This document shows, one piece after another, positions 1 to 9,745 of a DNA stretch of 64,000 nt. The stretch's first letter is position 1; each line of letters opens with the position of its first letter. The position numbers and the translations under genes are program-made. This DNA comes from UKL13-2 sp038321965 (GTDB lineage Bacteria; Pseudomonadota; Gammaproteobacteria; Burkholderiales; Usitatibacteraceae). The notes beneath the pieces are model-generated. The model ran no database searches, had not been told where the DNA came from, and saw only the letters and a program-made list of their open reading frames with translations. Location of the stretch: positions 248,001 to 312,000 of the forward strand of contig JBBQFL010000001.1 in the NCBI GenBank assembly GCA_038321965.1. Direction: 5' to 3'.

Positions 1-1098
1 GCGGCGCTGTGCATTACCGATGGAGCCGCAGAATGCGAGCCCGGTAGTGATGCCGATGCTACATTCGTGGCCGGCCGCAATCAGCACCTGGCGCATGGCC
101 AGGGCCGCGCGCACCGCGCGCTCCGGATCGTCAATATGGCCCAGAGGCGGCAAGCCAAGTACTGCAATCAGCGAAGCACCCTTGTCGTCGACACTGATCT
201 TGTTGATGCTGCCTTCGAAGCGGTATAGCGCCAATTGCATGGATTTCATCGTTTTATGGGCATCAGCCAACGGCCGCTCCGCATTAAACGTGGGGAGGTT
301 CAGAAAGATCACCGACAGGCGGCGCTGTTCACCCAGCCAATCGGTCTGATTGGCATCCAGACGGGTGCGAATCGCCCCAGGAATGTACCGGCGCAGCGCA
401 GCCGCGGCGATCGGTAGCACATCGACCACGCTGGCAGCGGGTGCGTCCGCGATGAACGGGCCGGTGACGCGGAACGCACCCTCGTCCAAAGGCTCGGCAG
501 CTACGTCGCCGCGGATATACGCCGCTGCTGCTGCGGAAAGCACCACATCGCCCGGCGAGGCCAGGCCATTGGCAATACCAACTTGCTCCAGCGGCGAGCC
601 AGCCAGAAGAAATTCCCAGCGCTCGTAGACGCCGCCAAGATGCGAACAAACCACCTCCCCGGCGCCGACAGAGATTTTCATCGAGAGGCGCAAGTCGCCA
701 CCGACGTCGTAGTTGTTTAGCTCCAGCTGTAGTTGCAGGGCGCAAGCCGTGGCACGCCTGATGGCGAACGCGAGGGCTTCACTTGGCCCGTCTGGCGCGG
801 GCCACAACACGATCAGGGCGTCGCCCGCGAACTTGACCACGTCGCCGCCCCAGTGCTCAACGATATCAATGATGCGGCCGAAATACAGATTGAGTACCTG
901 CGTCAGGTGTTCGGTGCCGGCTGGGCCCTCAGCGGCCAGGCGTTCGGTGAGCTTGGTGAATCCGGACACGTCGGCAAACAGCAGCGCAGCTGGAAAGCGC
1001 TCTCCGACGGGCTCATTGCCGCCCAGGCGGCCATCGTTGGCGCGTTGCACGATCAGCTTCGGCAAGTAGCTGGCCAAGGCCTTTAGGTAGGTCGACAT
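1..1098 (-). CDS. Tandem-domain class III adenylate/guanylate cyclase (5' part; runs off the left edge)
   Basis: An open frame of 366 codons starts at the ATG at 1098-1096 and leaves the window without a stop. Two nucleotide-cyclase homology domains are visible. Domain 1 (about residues 36-190) has FADVSGFTKL with metal-binding Asp near 43 and VVKFAGDALIVLW with Lys near 89 and Asp near 93. Domain 2 (about 258 onward) keeps INKISVDDKG and SIGITTGLAFCGSIGN but has FLNLP where the first metal Asp should be. An active C1 domain followed by a metal-poor C2 domain matches the soluble adenylyl cyclase (sAC) arrangement, which in long bacterial relatives continues into an AAA ATPase and TPR region; that part would lie outside the window. 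No membrane segment is seen, so it is probably cytosolic. It lies 130 bp downstream of, and on the same strand as, the GT4 gene. Confidence 0.85.
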   Translation of the reverse strand, partial: MSTYLKALASYLPKLIVQRANDGRLGGNEPVGERFPAALLFADVSGFTKLTERLAAEGPAGTEHLTQVLNLYFGRIIDIVEHWGGDVVKFAGDALIVLWPAPDGPSEALAFAIRRATACALQLQLELNNYDVGGDLRLSMKISVGAGEVVCSHLGGVYERWEFLLAGSPLEQVGIANGLASPGDVVLSAAAAAYIRGDVAAEPLDEGAFRVTGPFIADAPAASVVDVLPIAAAALRRYIPGAIRTRLDANQTDWLGEQRRLSVIFLNLPTFNAERPLADAHKTMKSMQLALYRFEGSINKISVDDKGASLIAVLGLPPLGHIDDPERAVRAALAMRQVLIAAGHECSIGITTGLAFCGSIGNAQRR

Positions 1099-1227
1099 AT
1101 TGACTCGAGTTTGGCGTTAGGCAGTCGAAGTAACACCCATTTGGTGTTGGGCAATGTATCCGGCAGCTGGCGTGCCGTCAACAACAGGGCAAGATCGCGG
1201 CCTTGAATAGCGCGTTCCCCGCCCAGC

Positions 1228-2343
1228 TCAGGCGAGAAGCTGGCGATACAACGCCGCATACTGTGCACTGGTCGTGGCCTGGGTGAAAGGCAACACCTTC
1301 GCCCGCGCCCGCGCGCCCATGGCCGGATCAGCCACTGCGGTCTGAATCGATTTTGCGATTGCTTCCGTGTCCAGCGCATCGGTGACGAAGCTATCAACAC
1401 CGTGCTCGATCCAGTCGGCAGCACCCGACTGCGCGCTGGCGACGACAGGTAGTCCGCACGACATCGCCTCGCCGAAGACCAGGCCAAAGGGCTCGTACAA
1501 AGACGGCATGACAAAGACGTCGCTCGCTGCGTAGTAGGGCCGAACATCGGCAAGTGCACCCGTGAAGTGCGCGCGATCCATCAATCCCAATGAGTAAGCA
1601 AACGCCTGATACCTCGCGGCGTTCTTATCTTTGCCGACCACGATGGCATGCAAACCAGGGACCTTGGCTGCCGCCATGAGAAATCCAGCGACGCCTTTTC
1701 GTTCGAATCCGGAGCCGACGTAGATCGCCACCGCTGCGTCTGGTGAAATTCCTAGTTGCTTTCTTGTTGCAAGCCGATGCTCGTCGCGCAACCGAGGATG
1801 AAACGCGTCCGAATCGATGCTGCCATAAATAACATGCAGCTTTTCTGCGGCTACACCGTAATGGCGGATCACGTCTTGCTTCACCATTTGCGAGATACAG
1901 ATAACGGCTCTGAGTTTTGATGACTGATACATGCGCCGTTCAGCATCCAGCACGTAACGATGGTGCGGATTGATACTCACGCCGAATTTTTTCATCGGTG
2001 TTTGTACCCGCCTGCGCTGCGCAAGCCATTCAGCATGTACGCCATCGACCGCGTGAAACACGTCGCAGCAGGCCATGCGTTCATACGATTGCACCAGGTC
2101 GAATTTTTCTGTTTGAAGCTGCTCACACACCGCGTTGGCGAAGCCGCGATCCCGGCCTGCTGAGGTGAAGTAGCGCGGATTGACGATCTGGTGCGCGATA
2201 CTGCCCTCAGCGCTTTGTGGCCAGTCGCGCGTGATGATCGTCGGCTCTGCGCCTTGCGCAACGAGCGCGGCGGCAGCACTGTTAAGGAAACGCTCAGCGC
2301 CGCCGAAGGGGTCGTACCTGGAGCGAATGAGGGCGAGTTTCAT
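1228..2343 (-). CDS. Glycosyltransferase family 4, WaaG-like
   Basis: A 371-residue GT-B fold retaining glycosyltransferase, expected to transfer a sugar from a nucleotide donor to lipopolysaccharide core or a related glycan on the cytoplasmic face of the inner membrane. The N-terminus has the acceptor-domain pattern RSRYDPFGGAERF. The C-terminal donor domain has EPFGLVFGEAM, the E-x7-E motif of GT4 enzymes, followed by SCGLPVV. Length fits the WaaG/RfaG group. The start at 2343 begins directly with the first beta strand (MKLALIR). It diverges from the GT4-GT9 pair starting at 2626, and the surrounding heptosyltransferase-type genes suggest a core-oligosaccharide locus. Exact donor and acceptor cannot be read from sequence. 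Confidence 0.85.
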   Translation of the reverse strand: MKLALIRSRYDPFGGAERFLNSAAAALVAQGAEPTIITRDWPQSAEGSIAHQIVNPRYFTSAGRDRGFANAVCEQLQTEKFDLVQSYERMACCDVFHAVDGVHAEWLAQRRRVQTPMKKFGVSINPHHRYVLDAERRMYQSSKLRAVICISQMVKQDVIRHYGVAAEKLHVIYGSIDSDAFHPRLRDEHRLATRKQLGISPDAAVAIYVGSGFERKGVAGFLMAAAKVPGLHAIVVGKDKNAARYQAFAYSLGLMDRAHFTGALADVRPYYAASDVFVMPSLYEPFGLVFGEAMSCGLPVVASAQSGAADWIEHGVDSFVTDALDTEAIAKSIQTAVADPAMGARARAKVLPFTQATTSAQYAALYRQLLA

Positions 2344-2625
2344 GCGGTGTTGAACGTGACGACCAATCTGGAATGCAAGGCGCGAAGATAGCAGAAATGA
2401 CGCGATGGAGGCGGTCGTGCCTGGTAGTTACATTGCGGCAGCCGAAAAAAGCAAAACACCAGAACTGGCGAGGCTATCTGGCCGAAAATGCCTGAAAAGC
2501 CGCGCAGAATGGCGATCTTTGGTTTTCAGTGTGAAGTCGCTCCGTCATAACGCTACAATTCGCCACTCGTTTCCAACCTTCTGTCGCCGCTCGTCTTCGC
2601 CAATGTATCCGCCCTCAACCACCCC

Positions 2626-3741
2626 ATGAAGCCGCTATCCATCCTCCACACTGAATCCTCGCTGGGCTGGGGCGGGCAGGAAATTCGTATCCTGACGGAA
2701 GCCCGCGGCATGCTGGATCGCGGGCACCGCGTGACGTTGCTGACGCCGCTAGAGGCGGAGATATTCCCTGCCGCCAAACGCAAAGGCATCCCGGTGGAAG
2801 CGGTCAATATTGCCAAAAAACGCCTCGGTCCGCTGCTTGCGTTGCGCGGCTGGCTGAAGCGGCAAGGCAGCCAATTTGATGTCATCAACACCCACAGCTC
2901 CACCGATAGCTGGCTCTCCGCAGTTGCCTGCGCAACATTAAATGACATGCCCGCCCTCGTGCGTACCCGACATGTCTCCACACCGATCAACAACCATTTC
3001 TCCACGCACTGGCTCTACGACAAAGCGACTGCGCACATCGTCACCACGGGAGAGGCACTGCGGCAGCAATTGCATAACGAGAATGGTTATGCGCTTTCGC
3101 GCATGACATCGGTACGTACCGGCATTGCGCTCGATTACTATCACCCACTCGACAAGCTCGCCTGTCGGGCGAAGCTGGGGCTTGAAAATCGCCCAACCAT
3201 CGGAATCGTCGCGACACTTCGTGACTGGAAAGGCCATGAGGACTTGCTGGATGCGATGGTGCTGTTACGCAGCCAGTTTGCCGGGTTTTCCGATTGGCGG
3301 CTGGTCATCGTTGGCGATGGGCCGGAGCGTGAGCGGCTGCTGCAAAAAACGGCGGCAAGGAAACTGAATGATGTCGTCAAACTCGTCGGCAATCAGGACA
3401 ACGTGCCGGAATGGTTGTCTGCGTTTGATATTTTTACGCTGCCTTCGTATGGCAATGAAGGCGTGCCACAGGGCATCATGCAGGCAATGGCGTGTGGCCT
3501 GCCGGTGGTGTGCACGTCGGTCGGCGCCATCAGCGAAGCCGTACAGGACGGTCGCACCGGCATCATGGTAGCCACGCGCAATCCGCAGTCGCTGGCGGAC
3601 GGGTTGGCACTGCTGATGAATGATGCCGAGGGACGCGTCCAGATGGGTAACGAGGGACATGCGTTCGCGCGCGAACATTTTGGCGTCGACGTGATGCTTG
3701 ACAAGATGGAAGCGGTGTTTCGGCAGCACGCTCGCGCATGA
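2626..3741 (+). CDS. Glycosyltransferase family 4
   Basis: A 371-residue GT-B glycosyltransferase. The N-terminal domain opens with SILHTESSLGWGGQE, a pattern common in group 1 transferases of LPS and surface-glycan loci. The donor domain has GIVATLRDWKGHEDLL and the GNEGVPQGIMQAM motif carrying the E-x7 arrangement. It is likely cytoplasmic or membrane-associated and acts on a lipid-linked or core acceptor. Its stop overlaps the start of the next gene by 4 bp (ATGA at 3738-3741), so the two are translationally coupled. It is divergent from the GT4 gene at 1228-2343, across a 282-bp intergenic region that should hold both promoters. Confidence 0.87.
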   Translation: MKPLSILHTESSLGWGGQEIRILTEARGMLDRGHRVTLLTPLEAEIFPAAKRKGIPVEAVNIAKKRLGPLLALRGWLKRQGSQFDVINTHSSTDSWLSAVACATLNDMPALVRTRHVSTPINNHFSTHWLYDKATAHIVTTGEALRQQLHNENGYALSRMTSVRTGIALDYYHPLDKLACRAKLGLENRPTIGIVATLRDWKGHEDLLDAMVLLRSQFAGFSDWRLVIVGDGPERERLLQKTAARKLNDVVKLVGNQDNVPEWLSAFDIFTLPSYGNEGVPQGIMQAMACGLPVVCTSVGAISEAVQDGRTGIMVATRNPQSLADGLALLMNDAEGRVQMGNEGHAFAREHFGVDVMLDKMEAVFRQHARA

Positions 3742-4832
3742 CGGCAATGAGGTCAGCGCCGAACACGCGGATCACGGCAGAGCAGGCGCTGGCGGCGAAG
3801 CGGGTGTTGATCATCAATGTCACGCGCATCGGCGACACGTTACTTGCCACACCTGCGATTCGCGCCATCGCCAGATTTTTTCCTAATGCGAGCCTGACCT
3901 TGTTGGGCCATCCCAAGCGCGTGGAGGTGCTGGAAAATATTCCCTACATTCAACGCATCGGCGGCATCGATAAACGCTCGGCGCTATTGCGCGGCTGGCG
4001 CGACATCATTGCCGGTCCCGAATACGACTGGGCATTCGTGTGGCGAAACGACGAGGCGCTGGTGCGCTACGCGCTGCGCAAAGCGCGTCATGTGGTGGCA
4101 TATCGCCAGCAGAGTGAGAGTATCAATTCAAAACTGTTCGCTGACGTCGAACGCATTGGTGACAATCAGATCCATGCCGTCGCATGGGCACTTTCCTTGC
4201 CGATGGCCGTCGGCATTACTGCAGATGGCTATCAACTGGATTACCGCGTTAGCGAAGCCGAAGCACTCGCTGCGCGGCAGCGCCTGCAATCCGACTTTCC
4301 AAACGCGCCGGGGCCGATCATCGGCATGCAGGTGGCGAGCTTTGCAACCAAGAGCTATCGCGACTGGCCCATCGACAACTTTATCGAACTTGCTACACGC
4401 ATCGCCAAAGAAAATGAAGGCGCGCGCTTTGTGCTTTACGGTACCCAGAGCGATCAGGAGCGCATCGCCAGATTGACCAGTGCTTTGCCCGGCAAGTCAA
4501 AGAGCTACGCGGGCACATTCAGCTTGCGGGAAACCGTGGCGATGATGTCCTGCACCGATCTGTACGTTGGCGTGGACACGGGGCCCACGCATCTGTTCGG
4601 CGCGCTCAAGAGACCTATGGTGGTGTTGTATCACCCTTCGCTGCGTAGCGCTCTCTATAAACCATTGGACGCGCCGGCGCTGTACGTAGTTGATCATCCG
4701 CAGGCGGGGCCTAATGCGACCAGTGACATTCCGATGGCGGAGATCAGTGTGGATACGGTTTGGCAGGCGGTTTCGGCTGCGCTGCGCGGGGATGCTTCAA
4801 TCTTGCCCGGGCTGCCCGCGATCGGGTTTTAG
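3738..4832 (+). CDS. GT9 heptosyltransferase-family protein
   Basis: A 364-residue member of glycosyltransferase family 9, the ADP-heptose:LPS heptosyltransferase family that builds the inner core. RVLIINVTRIGDTLLATPAIR is the characteristic N-terminal strand and loop. The C-terminal domain has SFATKSYRDWPIDNFIELA and the donor-site signature GVDTGPTHLFGAL. About 20 residues precede the conserved core, and an internal start is possible, but the 4-bp ATGA overlap with the upstream GT4 gene supports 3738. With the GT9 gene at 5094-6200 it converges on a repeat-bearing intergenic stretch. Donor sugar is assumed to be ADP-heptose from family membership only. Confidence 0.87.
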   Translation: MTAMRSAPNTRITAEQALAAKRVLIINVTRIGDTLLATPAIRAIARFFPNASLTLLGHPKRVEVLENIPYIQRIGGIDKRSALLRGWRDIIAGPEYDWAFVWRNDEALVRYALRKARHVVAYRQQSESINSKLFADVERIGDNQIHAVAWALSLPMAVGITADGYQLDYRVSEAEALAARQRLQSDFPNAPGPIIGMQVASFATKSYRDWPIDNFIELATRIAKENEGARFVLYGTQSDQERIARLTSALPGKSKSYAGTFSLRETVAMMSCTDLYVGVDTGPTHLFGALKRPMVVLYHPSLRSALYKPLDAPALYVVDHPQAGPNATSDIPMAEISVDTVWQAVSAALRGDASILPGLPAIGF

Positions 4833-4894
4833 TGAGCTGGCAATTTCTAAGGGGCCAGAGACTCAGGCGACAGACACATTGCGTGCTGCGGGTC

Positions 4895-4997
4895 GACTCC
4901 TTCCCCCGGCAACGGGGGAAGGTAGGGATGGGGGCGATACCTCCTACGAAGACACCCCCATCCCCGCCTTCCCCCGCGATTGCGGGAGAAGGAGAGG
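4895..4997. repeat. Intergenic inverted-repeat element, family A copy 1
   Basis: Two imperfect complementary arms lie between convergent GT9 genes: about 4895-4937 (CTTCCCCCGGCAACGGGG, then a GGGATGGGGG box) and about 4952-4997 (a CCCCCATCCC box, then CCTTCCCCCGCGATTGCGGG). Each arm is itself a small hairpin around a CAA or ATT loop. The same layout recurs at 13032-13145. It reads as a REP/BIME-like genomic repeat that could fold in the 3' ends of both transcripts. Confidence 0.7.
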
Positions 4998-5093
4998 ACT
5001 TGCGACGAGTGAGCGCCGGAAATGTCGCCGCGTCAATTTCCGGCCGCTGAGTAAATCCACTCCGTCGGGAAATCAGACTTCCTACCGTCAATT

Positions 5094-6200
5094 TCACGAC
5101 ATCGCCAGCAATTCATTCAACGCCGCCGTCACCTTTGCCACCGGCAACTGCGTCAGGCACTCGCTCACTTTCGATCCACCACAGCCATCATTGCCGCAAG
5201 GGCGGCAACTATGCCGCGCTTCGGTCGAGGCGACGATTCGATGGACGACACTCCACGGACCCCAGTGCGCCTCACCGGACGGCCCAAATAACGCCACCGT
5301 TGGCGTCTGCATGGCGGCAGCCATATGCATCGGCGCCGAATCGACACCGACGAAGGCGCGGGCGTGGGCGGTGAGGGCTGCCAGTTCCTTGAGTGACAGC
5401 GCACCGGTCAGGTCGACCACCGGCGCTTTCAGAAAGCTCTTGATTTCGGCGATCATAATGCGCTCGTCTGGGGCAGGTGCTGCGGTCAGCACCACGCGTT
5501 GGCCACTGCGGCCCAGTTGGAGAATGAGCTCAGCGAAGTTCTGCGACGGCCAGGTCTTGAAAAACCACCGCGAGGTGGGGTGAATGTGGATAAACCGCTT
5601 GTGTTCGATGCCGTGCAGCTCCATCAATGCCTGCACTTTCTTTTCCGCTGCCTCACCCGGTACCAGCACCAGTTTTTTTTCCGCTTCTGACGGGTAGATG
5701 CCGAGGCGTCGCAAAGCATCGAGATTCGTTTCCACAGTGTGGCGAAAGGTCGTGCGCGGCGAGGGAAAGGTGTGCGTGAAACTAGTTTTCCACAAGTAGG
5801 AATCGCGCCCTTCGTTAATGCCTTGCGCCCGCTGCGCGACCGAATAACGTGGACCGAGCAGACGAGTCAGCCATGCGCCGCGCGGATGCTCGGTAAGATG
5901 AATCAGCAAGTCGTAATGCCGCGCTCGAAGTGTGCGCAACAGCTTCAGTTCCGCCGCCCCTTGCCGCAACACACCCTGGTGTTTCCAGTCACGGTCTATG
6001 CAATGCACCTCACTAATGGCGGGGTGTTCGCTCAACATCTCGCGCGTGTCCTGATAAACCAGTGCATCGACATCGATATGCGGCGCATGATTTTTCAATA
6101 CCTGGACGACCGGCGACGTTAGCAGCACATCGCCGTGGTGACGAAGTTTCACGACCAGCGCGCGGCGGACTTGCTTTAGATCAATAGCGTCAGGAACCAT
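5094..6200 (-). CDS. GT9 heptosyltransferase, probable heptosyltransferase III (RfaQ/WaaQ-like)
   Basis: A 368-residue GT9 protein. It opens with RALVVKLRHHGDVLLTSPV, the pattern seen in RfaQ-type heptosyltransferase III proteins, and contains HPTSRWFFKTWPSQNFAELI and the donor-site motif VGVDSAPMHMAAAM followed by TPTVALFGPSG. The C-terminal region carries clustered cysteines (CRPCGNDGCGG), a pattern often seen in GT9 proteins. Expected role: addition of heptose to the LPS inner core at the cytoplasmic face of the inner membrane. It converges with the GT9 gene ending at 4832 and diverges from the tricorn-type protease gene. The specific acceptor is inferred from resemblance, not proven. Confidence 0.85.
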   Translation of the reverse strand: MVPDAIDLKQVRRALVVKLRHHGDVLLTSPVVQVLKNHAPHIDVDALVYQDTREMLSEHPAISEVHCIDRDWKHQGVLRQGAAELKLLRTLRARHYDLLIHLTEHPRGAWLTRLLGPRYSVAQRAQGINEGRDSYLWKTSFTHTFPSPRTTFRHTVETNLDALRRLGIYPSEAEKKLVLVPGEAAEKKVQALMELHGIEHKRFIHIHPTSRWFFKTWPSQNFAELILQLGRSGQRVVLTAAPAPDERIMIAEIKSFLKAPVVDLTGALSLKELAALTAHARAFVGVDSAPMHMAAAMQTPTVALFGPSGEAHWGPWSVVHRIVASTEARHSCRPCGNDGCGGSKVSECLTQLPVAKVTAALNELLAMS

Positions 6201-6336
6201 GCTTCGACGATAGCAGAATTAGCGCTCCCAGTGGGTGGCCTTCAATTGGCCTGCAACAATCTGCTACCTTCGGCGAATCCATTCGCGGTTACCATTTACC
6301 ACTTCGCCACGCCTGTTCACCCTGGAGCCGCGCCCA

Positions 6337-9300
6337 ATGATTCGAATTGCCCGCAGTTTAGTTGCCTGTCTTGCGTTGTCAGCCGTAGCTGGCGTGTCGA
6401 TATCGGCACGAGCGGCTGAGGGATACTATCGACAACCGGCCATCTCAAACGACAGCATCGTCTTCGTCGCCGAAGGTGATCTCTGGCGGACAGGCTTGGC
6501 AGGCGGCACTGCGCAGCGGCTCACCACCAATCTGGCGGCAGAGTCGAACCCGGCCATTTCTGCAGACGGCAAATGGATTGCATTTACCGCGCGTTACGAG
6601 GGGCCGGCTGAGGTGTATGTGATGCCTGCCAGTGGTGGTGCGCCGGTCCGCCTGACGTTCGATGGCGATGTCGCACTGGTACAGGGCTGGACGCCAGATG
6701 GAAGAGTGCTTTACGCCACGCAACGTTATTCAGGCAAGCCAGACCCGCGTCTTTACACCATCGATCCCGTTAGCCGCGCGACGGCGTCGATCCCGTTGCA
6801 TCCGGCTGCGGAGGGATGCTACGCCGGCAGCACGCTATTCTTCGCCAGGCAGGCACAGATCAGCGATAACGTAAAGCGCTACGAGGGCGGGCTGGCGCAG
6901 AAAATCTGGCGCTTCGATGCTGGCAAAGAAGCGCTGCCACTGACCGCCGACCATGCCGGCACCAGTCGGCAACCACTCTGCGGCAATGGTCGCGTTTATT
7001 TCATTGCGGATCGCGATGGCACCCTTAACATCTGGTCCATGGCCCCAGACGGGCGCGATGTGAAACAACACACCCGCCATACCGAGTTTGATATTCGTGG
7101 CGCATCGATTTCTGCCGACGGCAAACGCATTGCCTATCAGCGCGGCACCGATATCCATGTTCTCGATACCACAAGCAATACCGACAGCAAACTCGCGCTG
7201 AGCCTGCAATCGGATTTCGAACACACCCGCACGCGCTGGGTAAAAACTCCTTGGGACTTCGTCACCGCAATCGCGCCTTCGCCAACTGGTGATCGTGTGG
7301 CCATCACTGTCCGTGGCCAGGTCGTGGTGGTACCGGCGGGCAATGGCCGCCGCGTCGAAGTCACAAGGGCATCTGATTTCCGTGCCCGCGACGCCGCCTT
7401 CTCGCATGACGGCAAAAGCGTGTTCACATTTACCGATAAGTCAGGCGAAGTCGAGTTGTGGCGTTTTGCGGCGAACGGCGTCGGGGAACCTCAACAACTG
7501 ACCAAGGGTGCTACCGTATTGCGCCAGCGAGCGTTCCCCTCACCAGACGGCAAGTGGGTCGCCCACTTCGATAAAGACCGTCGCCTGTATCTGCTCAATT
7601 TGGCCAGCGGCGACGATAAGCAAATTGATCACAGCAAGGTCGACGCCTACGAAAGCATCACGTGGTCACCCGATAGCCGCTGGATCGCCTTCACCAAGAG
7701 CGCCCAGAATTTGTTTGAGACACTTCAACTGATCGAAGTTTCAACGGGCAAGCTGACGCAACTCACCAGCGATCGCTACGACGCGCGCGAACCTGCCTTC
7801 AGCCCGGATGGTAAATGGCTCTACTTTCTCGGCAACCGCAATTTGCGCAGTCTGGTCACCAGTCCCTGGGGCCAGCGCAATCCGGAGCCGTACTTTGATC
7901 GACAAACAAAAATATACGCACTCGCACTCGATCCTACCGCCCGCTGGCCATTTTTGCCCAAGGATGAATTGCAAAAACCAGAGCCGGATAAGAAACCGGA
8001 GACGCCCAAAGCGGCAGAGTCTGCGGATGGAAAATCCGACGGCAAAGCGGACACCAAGACAGACGAGAAGGCCGACGCCAAAGAGACCGGTAAACAGCCA
8101 CCACCGAAGATTTCTCCGTTGGTGTTGGCCGGATTGAGTGATCGCCTGTACGAGGTACCGGTGCCGGCCGGCAATTACAGCCGGCTCTCAACGGATGGAA
8201 AGCGACTGTATTTTGTCGTCACTGAAACGGCGGTAGAGCGCAAGTTATCGCTGCGATCCGTGGCAATCGAATCGCCAAATCCGCTGCCGCCGACGGTCGA
8301 GCTGTTCTTTGATGAAATTCGCAGTTATCAAATGACTGAAGATCGCAAGAAACTGCTGGTACGGAAAGTCAACGACCTGTTCATGTTCGATACGGGAAAG
8401 TCCGTGCCGCCTCAGGCCGAGCAAGCCAAGTTCGCCGTAAACCTGCGCGACTGGTCCATCGCGGTTGACCCGCGTGAAGAGTGGAAGCAGATGTTTGTCG
8501 ATGCGTGGCGCATGCATCGTGACTTCTTCTATGACAAGAATATGCACGGCGCAGACTGGACAAAAGTAAAGGCAAGATACGAGCCGCTGATGGCGCGCGT
8601 GACCGACCGCGCAGAAGTCAACGACGTGCTGGCGCAGATGTCGGCGGAGGCGGCGGCGTTGCACAGCCAGGTAGGCGCTAGCGACTTGCGCAAAGGCGAA
8701 GACACGATCGATGTCGCCGCACTGGCTGCAGATGTGGTGAAAACGGCACAGGGTTTTCGCGTCGTCAGGCTGTTTGGCGGCGACGCCGAATTGCTCGAAG
8801 AGCGCAGCCCGCTGGCCAAAACGGAGGTCAATGTAAAGGAGGGTGACACCATTACCGCCGTGAACGGATTGGCAACGGCGTCGGTCGCGAGCATTAGCGA
8901 GCTGCTGCGCAATCAGGTTGGCAAGCAGGTGCTGCTGAGTGTAACCGAGGCCAGCGGAAAATCGCGAGACGTTATTGTGACGCCGATAAGCGCACGTGCC
9001 GATCGCGATCTACGTTATCTGTCGTGGGAAGCAGAGCGGAAGGGGCGCGCCGAAAAAGTAAGCAACAACCGCATCGGCTATGTACATCTGCAGGCGATGG
9101 GTGCCAATGACATTGCCCGCTGGGCGCGCGAGTTCTATCCGGTGTTTCAACGTGAAGGGCTGATCATCGATCTGCGGCACAACCGCGGCGGCAGCATCGA
9201 CTCGTGGATTATCGAAAAACTGCAGCGACGTGCGTGGCACTTCTGGCAATCGCGCCAGTCCGACGCCCTGCGCTGGAACCAGCAACTTGCTTTCCGCGGC

Positions 9301-9699
9301 CACGTGGTGGCGATCATCGACGCAGAGACCTATTCGGATGGCGAGACCATGGCACAGGGTCTGCGGCGTTTGGGCATTGCGCCGTTGATCGGTATGACGA
9401 CGGCAGGTGCAGGTATCTGGCTCTCGGACCAGAATCGCTTGCGCGACAACGGCATCGCGCGCGCCGCAGAGTCGGGCGTGTTTGTGCAGGATGGACCCGG
9501 ATCCAAAGGCGAACATGACTGGATTACTGAGGGTATTGGCGTGAAGCCTGACATGGAGGTCGATAATCTGCCACACGCCACCTTCAAGGGGGAAGACGCG
9601 CAATTGGACGCCGCCATCGGGTATCTGATGGACAAAATGGCAAAAGACCCGATGAGAGCTCCAGCGCTGCCGCCGTTTCCATCCAAGTCAAAACCATAA
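6337..9699 (+). CDS. Secreted tricorn-type S41 peptidase
   Basis: A protein of about 1120 residues. The start at 6337 is chosen over an in-frame upstream one at 6235 because MIRIARSLVACLALSAVAG begins a signal peptide ending near ARA, with GGAG about 10 bases upstream. The order is: TolB/PD40-like beta-propeller repeats (about 30-560; repeated SPDGKW and SADGK motifs), a lysine/aspartate-rich linker (about 545-590), tricorn core with LHSQ (His about 776), a PDZ-like region (about 815-890), and the S41 catalytic domain with RHNRGGSIDSW and ETYSDGE (candidate nucleophile Ser about 1000). Tricorn proteases trim peptides; this exported form probably degrades peptides in the periplasm. It stands alone, divergent from the GT9 gene. 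Confidence 0.9.
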   Translation: MIRIARSLVACLALSAVAGVSISARAAEGYYRQPAISNDSIVFVAEGDLWRTGLAGGTAQRLTTNLAAESNPAISADGKWIAFTARYEGPAEVYVMPASGGAPVRLTFDGDVALVQGWTPDGRVLYATQRYSGKPDPRLYTIDPVSRATASIPLHPAAEGCYAGSTLFFARQAQISDNVKRYEGGLAQKIWRFDAGKEALPLTADHAGTSRQPLCGNGRVYFIADRDGTLNIWSMAPDGRDVKQHTRHTEFDIRGASISADGKRIAYQRGTDIHVLDTTSNTDSKLALSLQSDFEHTRTRWVKTPWDFVTAIAPSPTGDRVAITVRGQVVVVPAGNGRRVEVTRASDFRARDAAFSHDGKSVFTFTDKSGEVELWRFAANGVGEPQQLTKGATVLRQRAFPSPDGKWVAHFDKDRRLYLLNLASGDDKQIDHSKVDAYESITWSPDSRWIAFTKSAQNLFETLQLIEVSTGKLTQLTSDRYDAREPAFSPDGKWLYFLGNRNLRSLVTSPWGQRNPEPYFDRQTKIYALALDPTARWPFLPKDELQKPEPDKKPETPKAAESADGKSDGKADTKTDEKADAKETGKQPPPKISPLVLAGLSDRLYEVPVPAGNYSRLSTDGKRLYFVVTETAVERKLSLRSVAIESPNPLPPTVELFFDEIRSYQMTEDRKKLLVRKVNDLFMFDTGKSVPPQAEQAKFAVNLRDWSIAVDPREEWKQMFVDAWRMHRDFFYDKNMHGADWTKVKARYEPLMARVTDRAEVNDVLAQMSAEAAALHSQVGASDLRKGEDTIDVAALAADVVKTAQGFRVVRLFGGDAELLEERSPLAKTEVNVKEGDTITAVNGLATASVASISELLRNQVGKQVLLSVTEASGKSRDVIVTPISARADRDLRYLSWEAERKGRAEKVSNNRIGYVHLQAMGANDIARWAREFYPVFQREGLIIDLRHNRGGSIDSWIIEKLQRRAWHFWQSRQSDALRWNQQLAFRGHVVAIIDAETYSDGETMAQGLRRLGIAPLIGMTTAGAGIWLSDQNRLRDNGIARAAESGVFVQDGPGSKGEHDWITEGIGVKPDMEVDNLPHATFKGEDAQLDAAIGYLMDKMAKDPMRAPALPPFPSKSKP

Positions 9700-9745
9700 C
9701 AGCGCCAGCGGCGCGCTCGATCGTTCAGTCAGTTGTAGCACACGC

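Noticed and set aside
4690..5583. A 297-residue plus-strand frame across the end of one GT9 gene, the repeat element and the start of the other
   Set aside because: It crosses an inverted repeat and two real genes in other frames and has no conserved motif.
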